Positions 31,615-40,423 of a stretch of DNA of 64,000 nucleotides are shown here, one piece after another (positions within the stretch are counted from its first letter, which is position 1; every line of letters begins with the position of its first letter). Source of the DNA: Alistipes sp. Its GTDB lineage: Bacteria > Bacteroidota > Bacteroidia > Bacteroidales > Rikenellaceae. Under the pieces are notes generated by a model. That model ran no database searches. It was not told the DNA's origin and saw only the letters and a program-made list of their open reading frames with translations. The DNA is taken from the NCBI GenBank assembly GCA_017437045.1, contig JAFSBY010000040.1:62001-126000 (forward strand), in the 5' to 3' direction. Position numbers and translations under genes: made by a program.

Positions 31615-33717
31615 TTATAAGCCGCGATTGCGCAGCAGCGCGTCGATCTTCGGCTCACGACCTCGGAAGTTGGTGTACATCACCATGCCGTTGTCGATAC
31701 CGCCCGGCGTCAAGACATATTGGCGGAACTTGGCAGCCACCTCGGCATTGAACAGATCGCCCGTCTCGGTGAAGGCCTCAAAGGCGTCGCAATCGAGCAC
31801 CTCGGCCCACATGTAGCTGTAATAGCCGGCCGTGTAACCACCGCCCATCGTGTGGCTGAAGTTAGTCATGCGGTAGCGAGGCAGAATCTGCGTCGGGATG
31901 CCGCGGGCAGCGAGCTTCTCAGCCTCGAAATCCATTACGTTGAGATTCTCGGGGATCTCGGTCAGCACGTGCAGATCCATATCGCTATACGAGGCAGCCA
32001 GATACTCTACCGTGGCGAAGCCCTGACCATATTTGGCACTCTCGACAATCTTCTCGACCAGCTCCATCGGGATCACCTCACCCGTCTGGTAGTGCTTGGC
32101 ATAGACCTTCAGCACCTCCGGCTCGAAGGCCCAATGCTCGTTGATCTGCGAGGGCAGCTCGACAAAGTCGCGCTCGACACCCGAGGCACCGTTGTAACGT
32201 ACGTCGCGCATGAAGCTGTGCAGGGCGTGGCCAAACTCATGGAAGAGCGTCTCCACGTTGTCAATGCTTTGCAGGGCGGGGCCATCGGCCGTCGGAGCGG
32301 TCATGTTGCAGCAGTTCACCACGATCGGAATCACACGCTCGTTCGCCTCATAACGCTGACCACGGAAGCTCGTGCACCAAGCACCGGCACGCTTCGACTC
32401 GCGGGGGAAGTTGTCGCTGTAGAAGATCGCCAACAGCGTGCCGTCGCGGTCGATCACCTTGTAGGCCTTGGCCGTAGGCTCGTAGGCGGGCACCTCGGAG
32501 GTGATCTCCTCGAAGGTCAGCCCGTAGAGTTTCCCGGCTACATGGAAGATGCCCTGCATCACGTTGCCGATCTCCAGATAGGCACGCAACTCCTGCTCAT
32601 CGACAGCATATTTGGCCTGCTTGGCCTTGTCCGAGTAGTACATGTAGTCCCAGCCTTCGGGCTCGAACGAGTGGCCCTCCTTGCGGATCTCGGCACGGAT
32701 GTCGTCAAGCTCCTCTTGGGCCTTCTTGACGGCCGGACCCCACACCTGGTCGAGCAGGTTGTAGACCGCCTGAGGCGTTTTGGCCATACGCTCCTCGAGC
32801 ACCAACTCGGCGTAGTTCGTGTAGCCCATCAGCTTGGCCTTCTTCAGGCGCAGCTCGACAATCTGGGCCGAGATAGCCTTGTTGTCATAGGCATTGTCGC
32901 GGTTGCCACGGTTGTAGTAGGCCTCATAGACCTCCTTGCGCAGTTCGCGGTCCGAGCAGTATTGCAGCACCGGATTGCAGCTCGGACGTTGCATGTTGAA
33001 CATCCACTTTCCGGCTTGACCCTGCTCCTCGGCCATCTTGGCTGCGGCGGCAATGTTTGCCTCGGGCAGACCGGCCAGACGCTCGATTTGATCGACTACG
33101 ACAAAGGTGTTGTTCGTCTCGTGGAGCAGATTTTGCGAGAAGTTGAGCTGCAACATCGAGAGCTCCTTGTTCAGCTCGCGCAACTCGGCCTTCTGGGCCT
33201 CGTCGAGCTCGGCACCGCTGCGCACGAAACGCTTGTAGCAATTCTCGAGCACCTTCTGCTCCTCGGCCGTCAGCGTCAGCTCGCTGCGCATCTCATAGAC
33301 CGCCTTGACACGGGCAAAGAGGGCCTCGTTGAGGTAGATGTCGTCGCTGTGGGCCGACTGCAGGGGCGACAGCTCCTTCTGCAGCGCGCGGGTCTCGTCG
33401 GTCGAGTTGCTGCTCGAGAGGGGACCGAAGGTGCCGCCCACACGGCGCAGAAGTGCACCGCTCTGATCGAGGGCTACGATCGTGTTTTCAAAGGTCGGAG
33501 CCTCCTCGTTGGCGATGATGGCTGCAATCTCGGCCTGCTGCTGCTCCATGCCGAGCAACATGCCCTCGCGGTAGTCTTCAATGGTGATTTGGTCGAAAGG
33601 AGCGATCCCGTAAGGGGTGGTAAATTCGCTCAGCAACGGATTCTCACCGTTTCCGTTGCTACAGCCGCAGGCAAAGAGTGCCATCGTGGCGGCCAGAACT
33701 GACGTGTTGATTTTCAT
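31615..33717 (-). CDS. M3 family oligopeptidase / peptidyl-dipeptidase (Dcp-like), lipoprotein
   Basis: 700 residues from ATG 33717 (MKINTSVLAATMALFACGCSNG, a lipoprotein signal). The frame extends upstream, but those codons lie within and beyond the -7 element. The zinc site is HEFGH (H493, E494, H497) with third ligand E520 in DFVELPSQINEHW; the family C-terminal block GGGYTAGYYSYMWAEVLD is present. M3 enzymes cut oligopeptides, Dcp removing C-terminal dipeptides. With the M13 enzyme at 6329 it gives this segment two envelope peptidases of different clans. Confidence 0.93.
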   Translation of the reverse strand: MKINTSVLAATMALFACGCSNGNGENPLLSEFTTPYGIAPFDQITIEDYREGMLLGMEQQQAEIAAIIANEEAPTFENTIVALDQSGALLRRVGGTFGPLSSSNSTDETRALQKELSPLQSAHSDDIYLNEALFARVKAVYEMRSELTLTAEEQKVLENCYKRFVRSGAELDEAQKAELRELNKELSMLQLNFSQNLLHETNNTFVVVDQIERLAGLPEANIAAAAKMAEEQGQAGKWMFNMQRPSCNPVLQYCSDRELRKEVYEAYYNRGNRDNAYDNKAISAQIVELRLKKAKLMGYTNYAELVLEERMAKTPQAVYNLLDQVWGPAVKKAQEELDDIRAEIRKEGHSFEPEGWDYMYYSDKAKQAKYAVDEQELRAYLEIGNVMQGIFHVAGKLYGLTFEEITSEVPAYEPTAKAYKVIDRDGTLLAIFYSDNFPRESKRAGAWCTSFRGQRYEANERVIPIVVNCCNMTAPTADGPALQSIDNVETLFHEFGHALHSFMRDVRYNGASGVERDFVELPSQINEHWAFEPEVLKVYAKHYQTGEVIPMELVEKIVESAKYGQGFATVEYLAASYSDMDLHVLTEIPENLNVMDFEAEKLAARGIPTQILPRYRMTNFSHTMGGGYTAGYYSYMWAEVLDCDAFEAFTETGDLFNAEVAAKFRQYVLTPGGIDNGMVMYTNFRGREPKIDALLRNRGL

Positions 33718-33744
33718 ATTGTTTGGATTATAGAACTTTCGAGA

Positions 33745-33752
33745 CAAAGATA
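33745..33752 (-). promoter_or_regulatory. Promoter -7 element TATCTTTG for the M3 peptidase
   Basis: Matches TAnnTTTG on the minus strand, 27 bp before ATG 33717. It is divergent from the rnpB promoter 50 bp away. Confidence 0.55.
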
Positions 33753-33803
33753 CGGATAAAAAACAAAACGGGCGAATGCGATGGTGATTTTCACATCTTT
33801 TTG

Positions 33804-33811
33804 TATCTTTG
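33804..33811 (+). promoter_or_regulatory. Promoter -7 element TATCTTTG for rnpB
   Basis: Matches TAnnTTTG and ends 4 nt before the first base of P1 (33816). Because the RNA's 5' end can be placed from its structure, it calibrates the distance from -7 element to transcription start (about 5 nt) used elsewhere here. Confidence 0.7.
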
Positions 33812-33815
33812 CAGC

Positions 33816-34288
33816 GCAGTTCCGCTCTGTCGCTGCCGATTTCGATCGGGGGAGGAAAGTCCGGGCAACAAAGAGCACCACGCAAGCTAACGACTTGATG
33901 GGCGCGAGCTTATGGCAAGCGTAACAGAAAATAACCGCCCCGTTGGGAGAGGCACCGCAGCTTGGCTGCTTTTCGGGTGTACTCATCTGCGACGAGGTAA
34001 GGGTGAAAAGGTGGGGTAAGAGCCCACCGCGAGGGCAGTGATGTCACTCGGTCAGTACGTCCCGTGGGTTGCAAGACCGTGTATACCGGCAGTTATAGGG
34101 TTGCTCGCCCGATGCCGGGGGGTAGGTTGCTGGAGGCGATGGGTGACCATCGTCGTAGATAAATGACAGGGGGCTGTGTGTTGTTGGGTGGCGGGCGGCC
34201 GTTTCATCGGGAGTTTTCTCGATTTTTCGGAACGATCGCTTGGCCACGGACAGACATAGCAACAGAACCCGGCTTATAGGGGCTGCCT
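33816..34288 (+). ncRNA. rnpB: RNase P RNA
   Basis: The catalytic RNA of RNase P, which trims the 5' leader of pre-tRNAs. Conserved regions of the bacterial A-type RNA are visible in order: GAGGAAAGTCCGGGC (33852-33866), ACAGAAAATAACCGCC (33924-33939), GGTAAGAGCCCACC (the tRNA 3'-CCA-binding loop, near 34016-34029), AGATAAATGACAG (34157-34169) and ACAGAACCCGGCTTATAG (34262-34279). Terminal helix P1 pairs GCAGTTCC (33816-33823) with GGGGCTGC (34279-34286), which sets the ends. A terminator follows at once. Confidence 0.95.
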
Positions 34289-34290
34289 CG

Positions 34291-34336
34291 CAAAACGAGG
34301 ATGTTCGACACACGTCGGACATCCTCGTTCTATTTT
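34291..34336. terminator. Bidirectional terminator between rnpB and batB
   Basis: Stem AACGAGGATGT / ACATCCTCGTT with inner TCGAC/GTCGGA pairing, followed by CTATTTTG. It is placed for both rnpB and the convergent bat operon. Confidence 0.8.
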
Positions 34337-34367
34337 GCTCAAGCCGCTATGCAACGACCGAGGCTTG

Positions 34368-35408
34368 CTAACGCTCCTCGCGGAAGATATTCAGATGCGC
34401 CAGGAGCGGGTTGCGGCGGTCGAGCAGAATGAACTCGATCAGCAACAACACAAAGGCGATCCACAGCGGCCAGCGATATTGCTCGTCATACTCCTCGAAA
34501 CTGATCGTGGTCAGCTCGCCCTTCTCCATCTGTTCGATGCTCTCGACAATCTCCTGCAGCCCGAAAGCCTGGGTCGAGGCGCGCACATAGGCACCACCGG
34601 TGATGGCAGCTATCTCGGTGAGGGTCTGCTCGTCGAGCTTCGAGACCACCATTTCGCCCTGTTCGTCGGTGATCAACTCCTCGCCAATGCGGATCGGGGC
34701 TCCCTCGGGCGTACCGATACCGATTGTGTAGATACGCACGCCCATCTCGGCCGCGCGACCGGCAATCTCCAGGACATCCTCTTCGTGGTTCTCACCATCG
34801 GTGATGAGGATGATGACGCGGCTTTGTGCCCCCTCCTGCTCCTGCTCCGAGGCACTCGAGAAGGAGAGCAGGGCCAACGAAAGGGCCTTGCCGATGTCGG
34901 TACCCTGCACCGAGACCAGGGTCGGGTCGATGCGGCGGGCAAAGGCCTTGGCCATCCGATAATCGGCGGTAATGGGCAGCTGCACCTTCGGCTCGCCGGC
35001 GAAGACCACCACACCGACGCGATCCTGCTTCATCTCGTCGAAGAGCTTGTTGATCGCATATTTGGTGCGCTCGAGGCGGTTGGGGGCGAAATCTTCGGCC
35101 AACATCGAGTTGGAGACATCGACCACGAGCATCATTTCAACACCTTCGGCCTTCTCCTCGCGCAGCTTCGATCCGGCTTGCGGGCGTGCTAACGCAAAGA
35201 TCAGCGCGGCGAGCGCGCAGCAAAAGAGGATGAACTTAAGCCAAATGCGCGCCGACGAATAATCGGGCATGAGTTGCAACAGGGTTGAGACCTGCCCGAA
35301 GCGCGCCAAGCGGCGGCGGCGATGGTAGGAGGCCCACAAAAAGAGCAGGATCAGGATCGGCACCAACCACAGGAGCCAGAGATATTGCGGATTTGCAAAT
35401 CGAAACAT
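34368..35408 (-). CDS. batB: VWA-domain membrane protein BatB
   Basis: 346 residues. Two N-terminal membrane segments (about 8-26 and 58-76), a von Willebrand A domain with MIDAS DVSNSM (about 96-101), ITDGENHEED, and a C-terminal membrane segment (about 314-332). It resembles BatB of the Bacteroides aerotolerance operon. It starts 3 nt after batA and is the last gene of the operon. Bat proteins are linked to aerotolerance or envelope stress and appear to work with a MoxR ATPase; the mechanism is not settled. Confidence 0.88.
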   Translation of the reverse strand: MFRFANPQYLWLLWLVPILILLFLWASYHRRRRLARFGQVSTLLQLMPDYSSARIWLKFILFCCALAALIFALARPQAGSKLREEKAEGVEMMLVVDVSNSMLAEDFAPNRLERTKYAINKLFDEMKQDRVGVVVFAGEPKVQLPITADYRMAKAFARRIDPTLVSVQGTDIGKALSLALLSFSSASEQEQEGAQSRVIILITDGENHEEDVLEIAGRAAEMGVRIYTIGIGTPEGAPIRIGEELITDEQGEMVVSKLDEQTLTEIAAITGGAYVRASTQAFGLQEIVESIEQMEKGELTTISFEEYDEQYRWPLWIAFVLLLIEFILLDRRNPLLAHLNIFREER

Positions 35409-35411
35409 AGC

Positions 35412-36401
35412 TTACGGAATACGTTTTAAGAGCAACGAAGAGAGCAGGAACTCGATGATCAGGAGTGCGAGGGCTGCGAGCAACCATCCGGCAAAGAGTT
35501 CGTGATAGAGGTAACGCTCGGTCACTTCGACCTTCGATTTCTCCATTTGGTTGATTTCGTCGTAGATAGCCTGCAACTTTTCCTTGTCGGTGGCGCGGAA
35601 GTAGCGGCCTCCGGTCATCTCGGCAATCATTTGCAGGGTCTTTTCGTCGATCTCGACCTTCTGCTGGATGAAGGTCATCTCGCCATACATGTCGATGGCC
35701 GGATAGGGAGCCATTCCCTCCGATCCGACACCGATCGTATAGACGCGGATGTTTTGCGCTTGGGCGATCTCGGCAGCCGTCATCGGGGTGATCGAGCCGC
35801 GATTGTTTACACCGTCTGTCAGGAGGATGATCACCTTCGATTTGGCCTCGCTTTCGCGCAGTCGGTTGATCGCCGTGGCCAGGCCGTTTCCGATGGCCGT
35901 ACCATCCTCGATCAGACCACTGCGAATGCGGCTTACGAGGGTCTGCAAGGTCCCTTGGTCGGTTGTCAGGGGCGATTGGGTGAAGGCCTCACCGGCAAAG
36001 ACCACCAAGCCGAGGCGGTCGCCATAGCGGTCGGCAATAAACGAGCCGGCCACCTCTTTGGCCGCCGTGATGCGGTCGGGTTTAAAGTCGCGGGCCAACA
36101 TCGAGCCGCTGACGTCGATCGAGAGCATGATGTCGATACCCTCGGTGTTCGAGTGGGAGAGTCGTTCGACATCTTGCGGGCGGGCAAAGGCGACAATCAG
36201 CAGCGCAAAGGCCGTGGTGCGCAGCGCAAAGGGCACATGGCGCAGGTAGTAGCGCAACGTGCGCGGGGCACGGCGCAGCGCGTCGGTGCTGGAAAATTGG
36301 ATCGAGGCACCGCCCCAAAGCGTGCGCCAGATGTAATAACCAATGATTGGCACCAAAAGCACCAATAACCAAAGGTAATAGGGAGATTCAAACTGCATCA
36401 T
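35412..36401 (-). CDS. batA: VWA-domain membrane protein BatA
   Basis: 329 residues with the same plan as BatB: two N-terminal membrane segments, MIDAS DVSGSM, LTDGVNNRG, and a C-terminal membrane segment (AGWLLAALALLIIEFLLSSLL). The aerotolerance operon of B. fragilis carries batA directly before batB, as here. The adjacent VWA proteins probably form a membrane complex. Confidence 0.88.
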   Translation of the reverse strand: MMQFESPYYLWLLVLLVPIIGYYIWRTLWGGASIQFSSTDALRRAPRTLRYYLRHVPFALRTTAFALLIVAFARPQDVERLSHSNTEGIDIMLSIDVSGSMLARDFKPDRITAAKEVAGSFIADRYGDRLGLVVFAGEAFTQSPLTTDQGTLQTLVSRIRSGLIEDGTAIGNGLATAINRLRESEAKSKVIILLTDGVNNRGSITPMTAAEIAQAQNIRVYTIGVGSEGMAPYPAIDMYGEMTFIQQKVEIDEKTLQMIAEMTGGRYFRATDKEKLQAIYDEINQMEKSKVEVTERYLYHELFAGWLLAALALLIIEFLLSSLLLKRIP

Positions 36402-36428
36402 TGCATTTCGGTGTTTTGTGCGGGTGGG

Positions 36429-37181
36429 TTACCAATTCTTTTTACCACGAATGACCACCCCTTGCTTCTCCTTGAGCTTCTCTTGGGTGCGATCCTCTTG
36501 TGCCTGGATGGCATCGAGAATCTGCTCCTGCTCCTGCTCGGAGAGTTGGTTTTGAGGTTGCGCAGGCGAATCCTCACGCTGTTTCGGATCGTTGGGCTGT
36601 TGTTGTTGCTGCTGTTGCTGTTGATCCTGGTTGTTGTTCTGATTCTGCTGTTGATCCTGCTGTTGCTGTTGGTTCTGGTTCTGATTCTGCTGCTGATTTT
36701 GATTCTGATCTTGGTTTTGATCCTGATTCTGATTTTGGTCGTCGAGCAGCTTCTTCGTATAGGCATAGTTGTACTTTGCCTCCTGATCCGAGGGGTTCAG
36801 CATGAGCGAAGAGCGATAGCTTTGCAGGGCCTCTTTGTACTTTTTCTGTTTGAATTGGGCATTTCCCAGGTTGTAGAGGGCGTGGGCACGCTCCTCGTCC
36901 GAGCGCAACGAGTCGGCCGCCGAGCGCAACATCGTCTGCTCGGCTTGTTCGTATCGCTCGGCTTTATAGAGGGCATTTCCTAAGTTGTAGGTCGCCTCCC
37001 ATTGTTCGGGGACGATCTCCAATGCCTGGTTGTAGCGTTCGATCGACGCCTCGTAGTTTCCCTTGTTGTATTGGCGATTTCCTTTGCGTACCTTCGAGCG
37101 TTCGGGCATCTGTTGGGCAGCGACCGGCAACGCTACAAGGAGCAGTAGGAGTATAGAGAGGTATTTTCGCATAACCATCAT
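36429..37181 (-). CDS. BatC-like TPR protein with a Gln/Asn-rich tract
   Basis: 250 residues. Signal peptide (to AAQ, about residue 23), two to three TPR repeats (about 30-143: NKGNYEASIERYNQAL; TYNLGNALYKAERYEQA; LYNLGNAQFKQKKYKEAL), then an almost pure Q/N/D tract (residues 149-195) and a charged C-terminus. The start ATG 37181 overlaps the previous stop (ATGA), which supports this codon over nearby in-frame ATGs. TPR proteins of Bat operons (BatC) probably scaffold BatA/B. Here the gene precedes batA, whereas batC follows batB in B. fragilis. Confidence 0.82.
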   Translation of the reverse strand: MMVMRKYLSILLLLLVALPVAAQQMPERSKVRKGNRQYNKGNYEASIERYNQALEIVPEQWEATYNLGNALYKAERYEQAEQTMLRSAADSLRSDEERAHALYNLGNAQFKQKKYKEALQSYRSSLMLNPSDQEAKYNYAYTKKLLDDQNQNQDQNQDQNQNQQQNQNQNQQQQQDQQQNQNNNQDQQQQQQQQQPNDPKQREDSPAQPQNQLSEQEQEQILDAIQAQEDRTQEKLKEKQGVVIRGKKNW

Positions 37182-38152
37182 GATTCTTTGTCAGACATCG
37201 GACCCTCCTCGGCACTCTCCTCGACGGGCTTGGTCTCCTCGACAAAATAGTAAGCCTTTTGGTAGTCCGTTTCGTTTTGTTCGCTCTCGGGGGTGAACTT
37301 GGCAAATTTCACCAGATCGCCATCCCGCAGGATGGAGTTCAGATCCATGCGAGCCTTGTCGGGCAGCTCGAAGAGGCGCATCACCTCGATGATCTCCTCC
37401 GAGGTCATCTCCATGGCACTGATACCCCAGCGCCCCGAGATGTAGGTGCGCAGGATATCCGTCAGCCCCGAATAGTAGAGCTTGTGGCGGTTGTTTTGCC
37501 AGAGCTTTTGGTTGTGCAGCTCCTCCAGGGCCTTGATGGCCACGACGTGCGGCGGCTCGGGCGGTGCAGGCTTAAACAGGTCGGAGAAGCGTTTCCCGCG
37601 CGCCTTGAGCTGGCGACGACCCCACCAGAAGAGGGCCACAAGCAGGGCGAGGATCAGCACACCCCAAAGCGTGTAACCGCGAATCTCGGCAAAGCGGAAG
37701 GGGAGGGTACGCTGGGGCTTCAGGTCGTAGATCGACTGCGAGGTGGAGTCGATCTCGAAGGTGGCAACCTGCAGATAGACCGAGTCGCGGGCGTAAAGCG
37801 TATCGACGATGTTCTTGTCGGCATAGAGCACGCCTCCGACTCCCAGATTGAGCAAGCCCTCTTGGAAGGCGGCCAGGCGATACCGCTTTTGCAGCTGGAG
37901 CCGACGGCCATCCCGCAGCAGGGTATCGACCGGGCAATCTTCGATCAGCTCGACCGGTCCCCCCTCGACGGGTTGAAATTCAGGAAACTCGATCGTCTGC
38001 ACCAGATCCTTGTCGATCTGGATGATGTAGTCGAATTGGTCGCCGATAAAGACGCTGTCCGGCTCTACGCGAGCCGTCACACGCGGAGTCTCCGATTGTG
38101 CCCATGCCGTTTGTGCGAGCAGGAGCACGACCCACAGGAGTTGTTGTTTCAT
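37178..38152 (-). CDS. Bat-operon membrane protein (BatD/DUF4381-like)
   Basis: 324 residues. Signal peptide (MKQQLLWVVLLLAQTAWAQ), a periplasmic beta-rich domain (about 25-150, VTARVEPDSVFIGDQFDYIIQ), a membrane segment (about 160-182) and a cytoplasmic helical domain (about 195-300, ALEELHNQKLWQNNRHKLYYSGLTDILRTYI) like those in DUF4381 proteins encoded between DUF58 and batA genes. It is shorter than a classical BatD. The start overlaps the DUF58 stop and its stop overlaps the TPR gene start, both by 4 nt. Confidence 0.75.
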   Translation of the reverse strand: MKQQLLWVVLLLAQTAWAQSETPRVTARVEPDSVFIGDQFDYIIQIDKDLVQTIEFPEFQPVEGGPVELIEDCPVDTLLRDGRRLQLQKRYRLAAFQEGLLNLGVGGVLYADKNIVDTLYARDSVYLQVATFEIDSTSQSIYDLKPQRTLPFRFAEIRGYTLWGVLILALLVALFWWGRRQLKARGKRFSDLFKPAPPEPPHVVAIKALEELHNQKLWQNNRHKLYYSGLTDILRTYISGRWGISAMEMTSEEIIEVMRLFELPDKARMDLNSILRDGDLVKFAKFTPESEQNETDYQKAYYFVEETKPVEESAEEGPMSDKES

Positions 38153-39033
38153 CGTTGTTTGAAGAGTTTGATCAGTTCGGCCACGTAGTCCCCTTCGGTT
38201 GAGACTACGGCCGTGTCTATGCGGTTATGTTTCAAGGTCTCCATGATGCGCTCCTCGCGTTGCTGCCAACGAGCCAGGTAGTGCTCGCGCACGGCTCGCG
38301 ATGAGGTATCGACCCACATTTTTCGTCCCGTCTCGGCATCGCACAGCTCCACGATGCCCACATCGGGCAGGCTCTGCTCGCGCGGATCGACGATGCGGAT
38401 ACCCACCAGATCGTGGCGACCGCGGGCAATCTTGAGTGCGTCGTCGAGTGCCGACTCGTCGCGCGACGAATCGAGGAAGTCGGAGAGGATGAAGGTCGTG
38501 CAGCGCTTCTTATTGACATTCGTCAGGAAGCGAATCGGCTCGGAGAGCTTCGTGCGTTTCGACTCCGGCTCGAAGCCGATCAGTTCGCGGATAATCATCA
38601 GAATGTGGCTGCGCCCCTTCTTCGGGGGGATGAATTTCTCCACCCGATCCGAGAAGAAGATGCACCCCACCTTGTCGTTGTTTTGGGCAGCCGAGAAGGC
38701 CAAGACGGCGGCAATCTCGGTCATCAGGTTCTTCTTCAGTCGATCGGTCGAGCCGAACATGCGCGAAGCCGAGACATCGACCAAGAGCATCATCGTCAGC
38801 TCGCGCTCCTCCTCATAGACCTTGATATGGGGCTTACGCGATCGGGCGGTGACATTCCAATCAATGTCGCGCACATCGTCACCGGCACGATATTCACGCA
38901 CCTCGGAAAACGACATACCGCGTCCGCGGAAAGCCGTATGATACTTTCCGGCAAAGATCTCGTTCGACAACCCGCGGGTCTTGATCTCGATCTTGCGAAC
39001 ACGTTTGAGAATATCGTTCTCGTTCTGCTGCAT
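38149..39033 (-). CDS. DUF58 domain protein of the MoxR/Bat operon
   Basis: 294 residues, no signal peptide. The DUF58 signature is EVREYRAGDDVRDIDWNVTAR (about 43-63), followed by a VWA-like fold with DVSASRMFG. It is encoded directly after MoxR, as in most MoxR loci, where the AAA+ ATPase is thought to act as a chaperone for VWA-containing partners. A 4-nt overlap with the next gene shows tight coupling. Confidence 0.88.
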   Translation of the reverse strand: MQQNENDILKRVRKIEIKTRGLSNEIFAGKYHTAFRGRGMSFSEVREYRAGDDVRDIDWNVTARSRKPHIKVYEEERELTMMLLVDVSASRMFGSTDRLKKNLMTEIAAVLAFSAAQNNDKVGCIFFSDRVEKFIPPKKGRSHILMIIRELIGFEPESKRTKLSEPIRFLTNVNKKRCTTFILSDFLDSSRDESALDDALKIARGRHDLVGIRIVDPREQSLPDVGIVELCDAETGRKMWVDTSSRAVREHYLARWQQREERIMETLKHNRIDTAVVSTEGDYVAELIKLFKQR

Positions 39034-39035
39034 CG

Positions 39036-40034
39036 TTAGGGAACGATTACGTTATTCAAAATCTCGGTGATGATCTCCTCCGAGGTGATGTTCTCGGCCT
39101 CGGCCTCGTAGGTCAGACCGATGCGGTGGCGCAATACGTCGTGGCAGACGGCACGCACATCCTCGGGAATCACATAACCACGGCGACGGATGAAGGCGTA
39201 GGCGCGGGCGGCCTTGGCCAACGAGATCGAGGCACGCGGCGAACCACCGTAGGCAATCAGGGCCTCCAGACGATCGAGGTTGTAGCTCTTCGGCTCGCGG
39301 GTGGCGAAGATGATATCGACGATGTATTTCTCGATCTTCTCGTCCATATAGACATCCTCCACGACGCGACGGGCCTTGACGATATCCTCGGGCGTGATCA
39401 CCTTATTGACCTCGGGCATGCCGCCACCGGCCAGGTTCATGCGTACGATATCGCGCTCCTCTTCGCGCTTCGGGTAGGAGATTTTTGCTTTGAGCATGAA
39501 ACGGTCCACCTGTGCCTCGGGCAGCGGGTAGGTACCCTCCTGCTCTAAGGGGTTCTGCGTAGCCAACACGAGGAAGGGCTGCGGCAGGGGGTAGGTCTCG
39601 TCACCGAGGGTCACCTGACGCTCCTGCATGGCCTCCAGCAGGGCCGACTGCACCTTGGCCGGAGAACGGTTGATCTCATCGGCCAGCACGAAGTTGGCAA
39701 AGATCGGGCCCTTCTTGACGACGAAATCCTCCGACTTCTGCGAGTAGATGAGCGTACCGAGCAGGTCGGCAGGCAGCAGGTCGGGGGTAAACTGGATGCG
39801 CGAGAAGTTGGCATCTACGGCCTTGGCCAGCGTCGTGATTGCCAGCGTCTTGGCCAATCCGGGAACACCCTCCAGCAGGATGTGGCCATTGGAGAGCAGA
39901 CCGATGAGCAGCGTATCGACCAGATGGCTCTGACCGACGATCACCTTGCCCATCTCCTGGCGCAGGGTATCTACAAAGACCGATTCGCGCTCGATGCGCT
40001 CGTTGAGCTCTTTGATGTTGATGACTTCAGACAT
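39036..40034 (-). CDS. MoxR-family AAA+ ATPase
   Basis: 332 residues. Walker A is GVPGLAKT (about 56-63), Walker B LADEINR, sensor 1 ATQNPLEQEGTYPLPEAQ, and C-terminal AAA lid. MoxR ATPases assemble or activate VWA-domain proteins, here probably the DUF58 protein, BatA and BatB. It is the first gene of a six-gene operon, with a predicted leader of about 210 nt that contains three direct repeats. Confidence 0.93.
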   Translation of the reverse strand: MSEVINIKELNERIERESVFVDTLRQEMGKVIVGQSHLVDTLLIGLLSNGHILLEGVPGLAKTLAITTLAKAVDANFSRIQFTPDLLPADLLGTLIYSQKSEDFVVKKGPIFANFVLADEINRSPAKVQSALLEAMQERQVTLGDETYPLPQPFLVLATQNPLEQEGTYPLPEAQVDRFMLKAKISYPKREEERDIVRMNLAGGGMPEVNKVITPEDIVKARRVVEDVYMDEKIEKYIVDIIFATREPKSYNLDRLEALIAYGGSPRASISLAKAARAYAFIRRRGYVIPEDVRAVCHDVLRHRIGLTYEAEAENITSEEIITEILNNVIVP

Positions 40035-40119
40035 AGTTGTTCAAATTTTATGTTTTTTTAATTTTGTTTATCCTCTCTTGCGAACGTAGCCGTCGTTCTT
40101 GCTGTTTGTATGCTTCTGC

Positions 40120-40228
40120 GTCTGCCAACTCAACGGGAGTCGCCTCTTTTGACAAGTTGTTGTCTGCCAACTCAACGGGAGTCGCCTTTTGAAGCAGGCT
40201 GCATCCGCAAACTCAACGGGAACCGCCT
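40120..40228. repeat. Three direct copies of a 26-bp element in the bat-operon leader
   Basis: Copies at 40120-40145, 40162-40187 and 40203-40228. The first two are identical over 26 bp; the third matches at about 21 positions. The core ACTCAACGGGA is shared by all three. Spacing is 42 and 41 bp start to start. After copies 1 and 2, TTTTGA also recurs. In the minus-strand RNA each copy can form a small hairpin around CCGTTGAG. The rest of 40035-40423 holds only the two divergent promoters. Confidence 0.85.
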
Positions 40229-40251
40229 CTTAGGCGAAACGTTCTAACCGA

Positions 40252-40259
40252 CAAATTTA
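40252..40259 (-). promoter_or_regulatory. Promoter -7 element TAAATTTG for the moxR-bat operon
   Basis: Matches TAnnTTTG on the minus strand. It predicts a leader of about 210 nt that includes all three 26-bp copies. Confidence 0.5.
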
Positions 40260-40367
40260 TTGCAAAATTTAGAAAAATTCAAATTTCAGCGAGAAAGTCG
40301 CCTTGGGCTGGCGAAACAGCGCTGGTTGAGGGGTGTTGTTGGTCTGTTGAAAAATATAATCTTTTAT

Positions 40368-40402
40368 TTTGCGGGATCACGCTTGTTTTCTTCGTATCTT
40401 TG
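40368..40402 (+). promoter_or_regulatory. Promoter TTTG-N23-TATCTTTG for the helicase gene
   Basis: TATCTTTG at 40395-40402 with TTTG at 40368-40371. It shows that an in-frame TTG at 40400 cannot be the start codon and supports ATG 40424. Confidence 0.6.
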
Positions 40403-40423
40403 CCATCCAAAGCGAATGAAAGG

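Noticed and set aside
31720-33702. Very long frame antisense to the M3 peptidase (also seen opposite the M13 peptidase and the DUF4493 gene at 53371)
   Set aside because: These mirror frames follow from the GC-rich codon use of the real genes; their products show no domains and the opposite strand encodes clear proteins.
40120-40228. CRISPR-like array
   Set aside because: Only three copies, with 15-16 bp spacers that partly repeat each other and no cas genes nearby.
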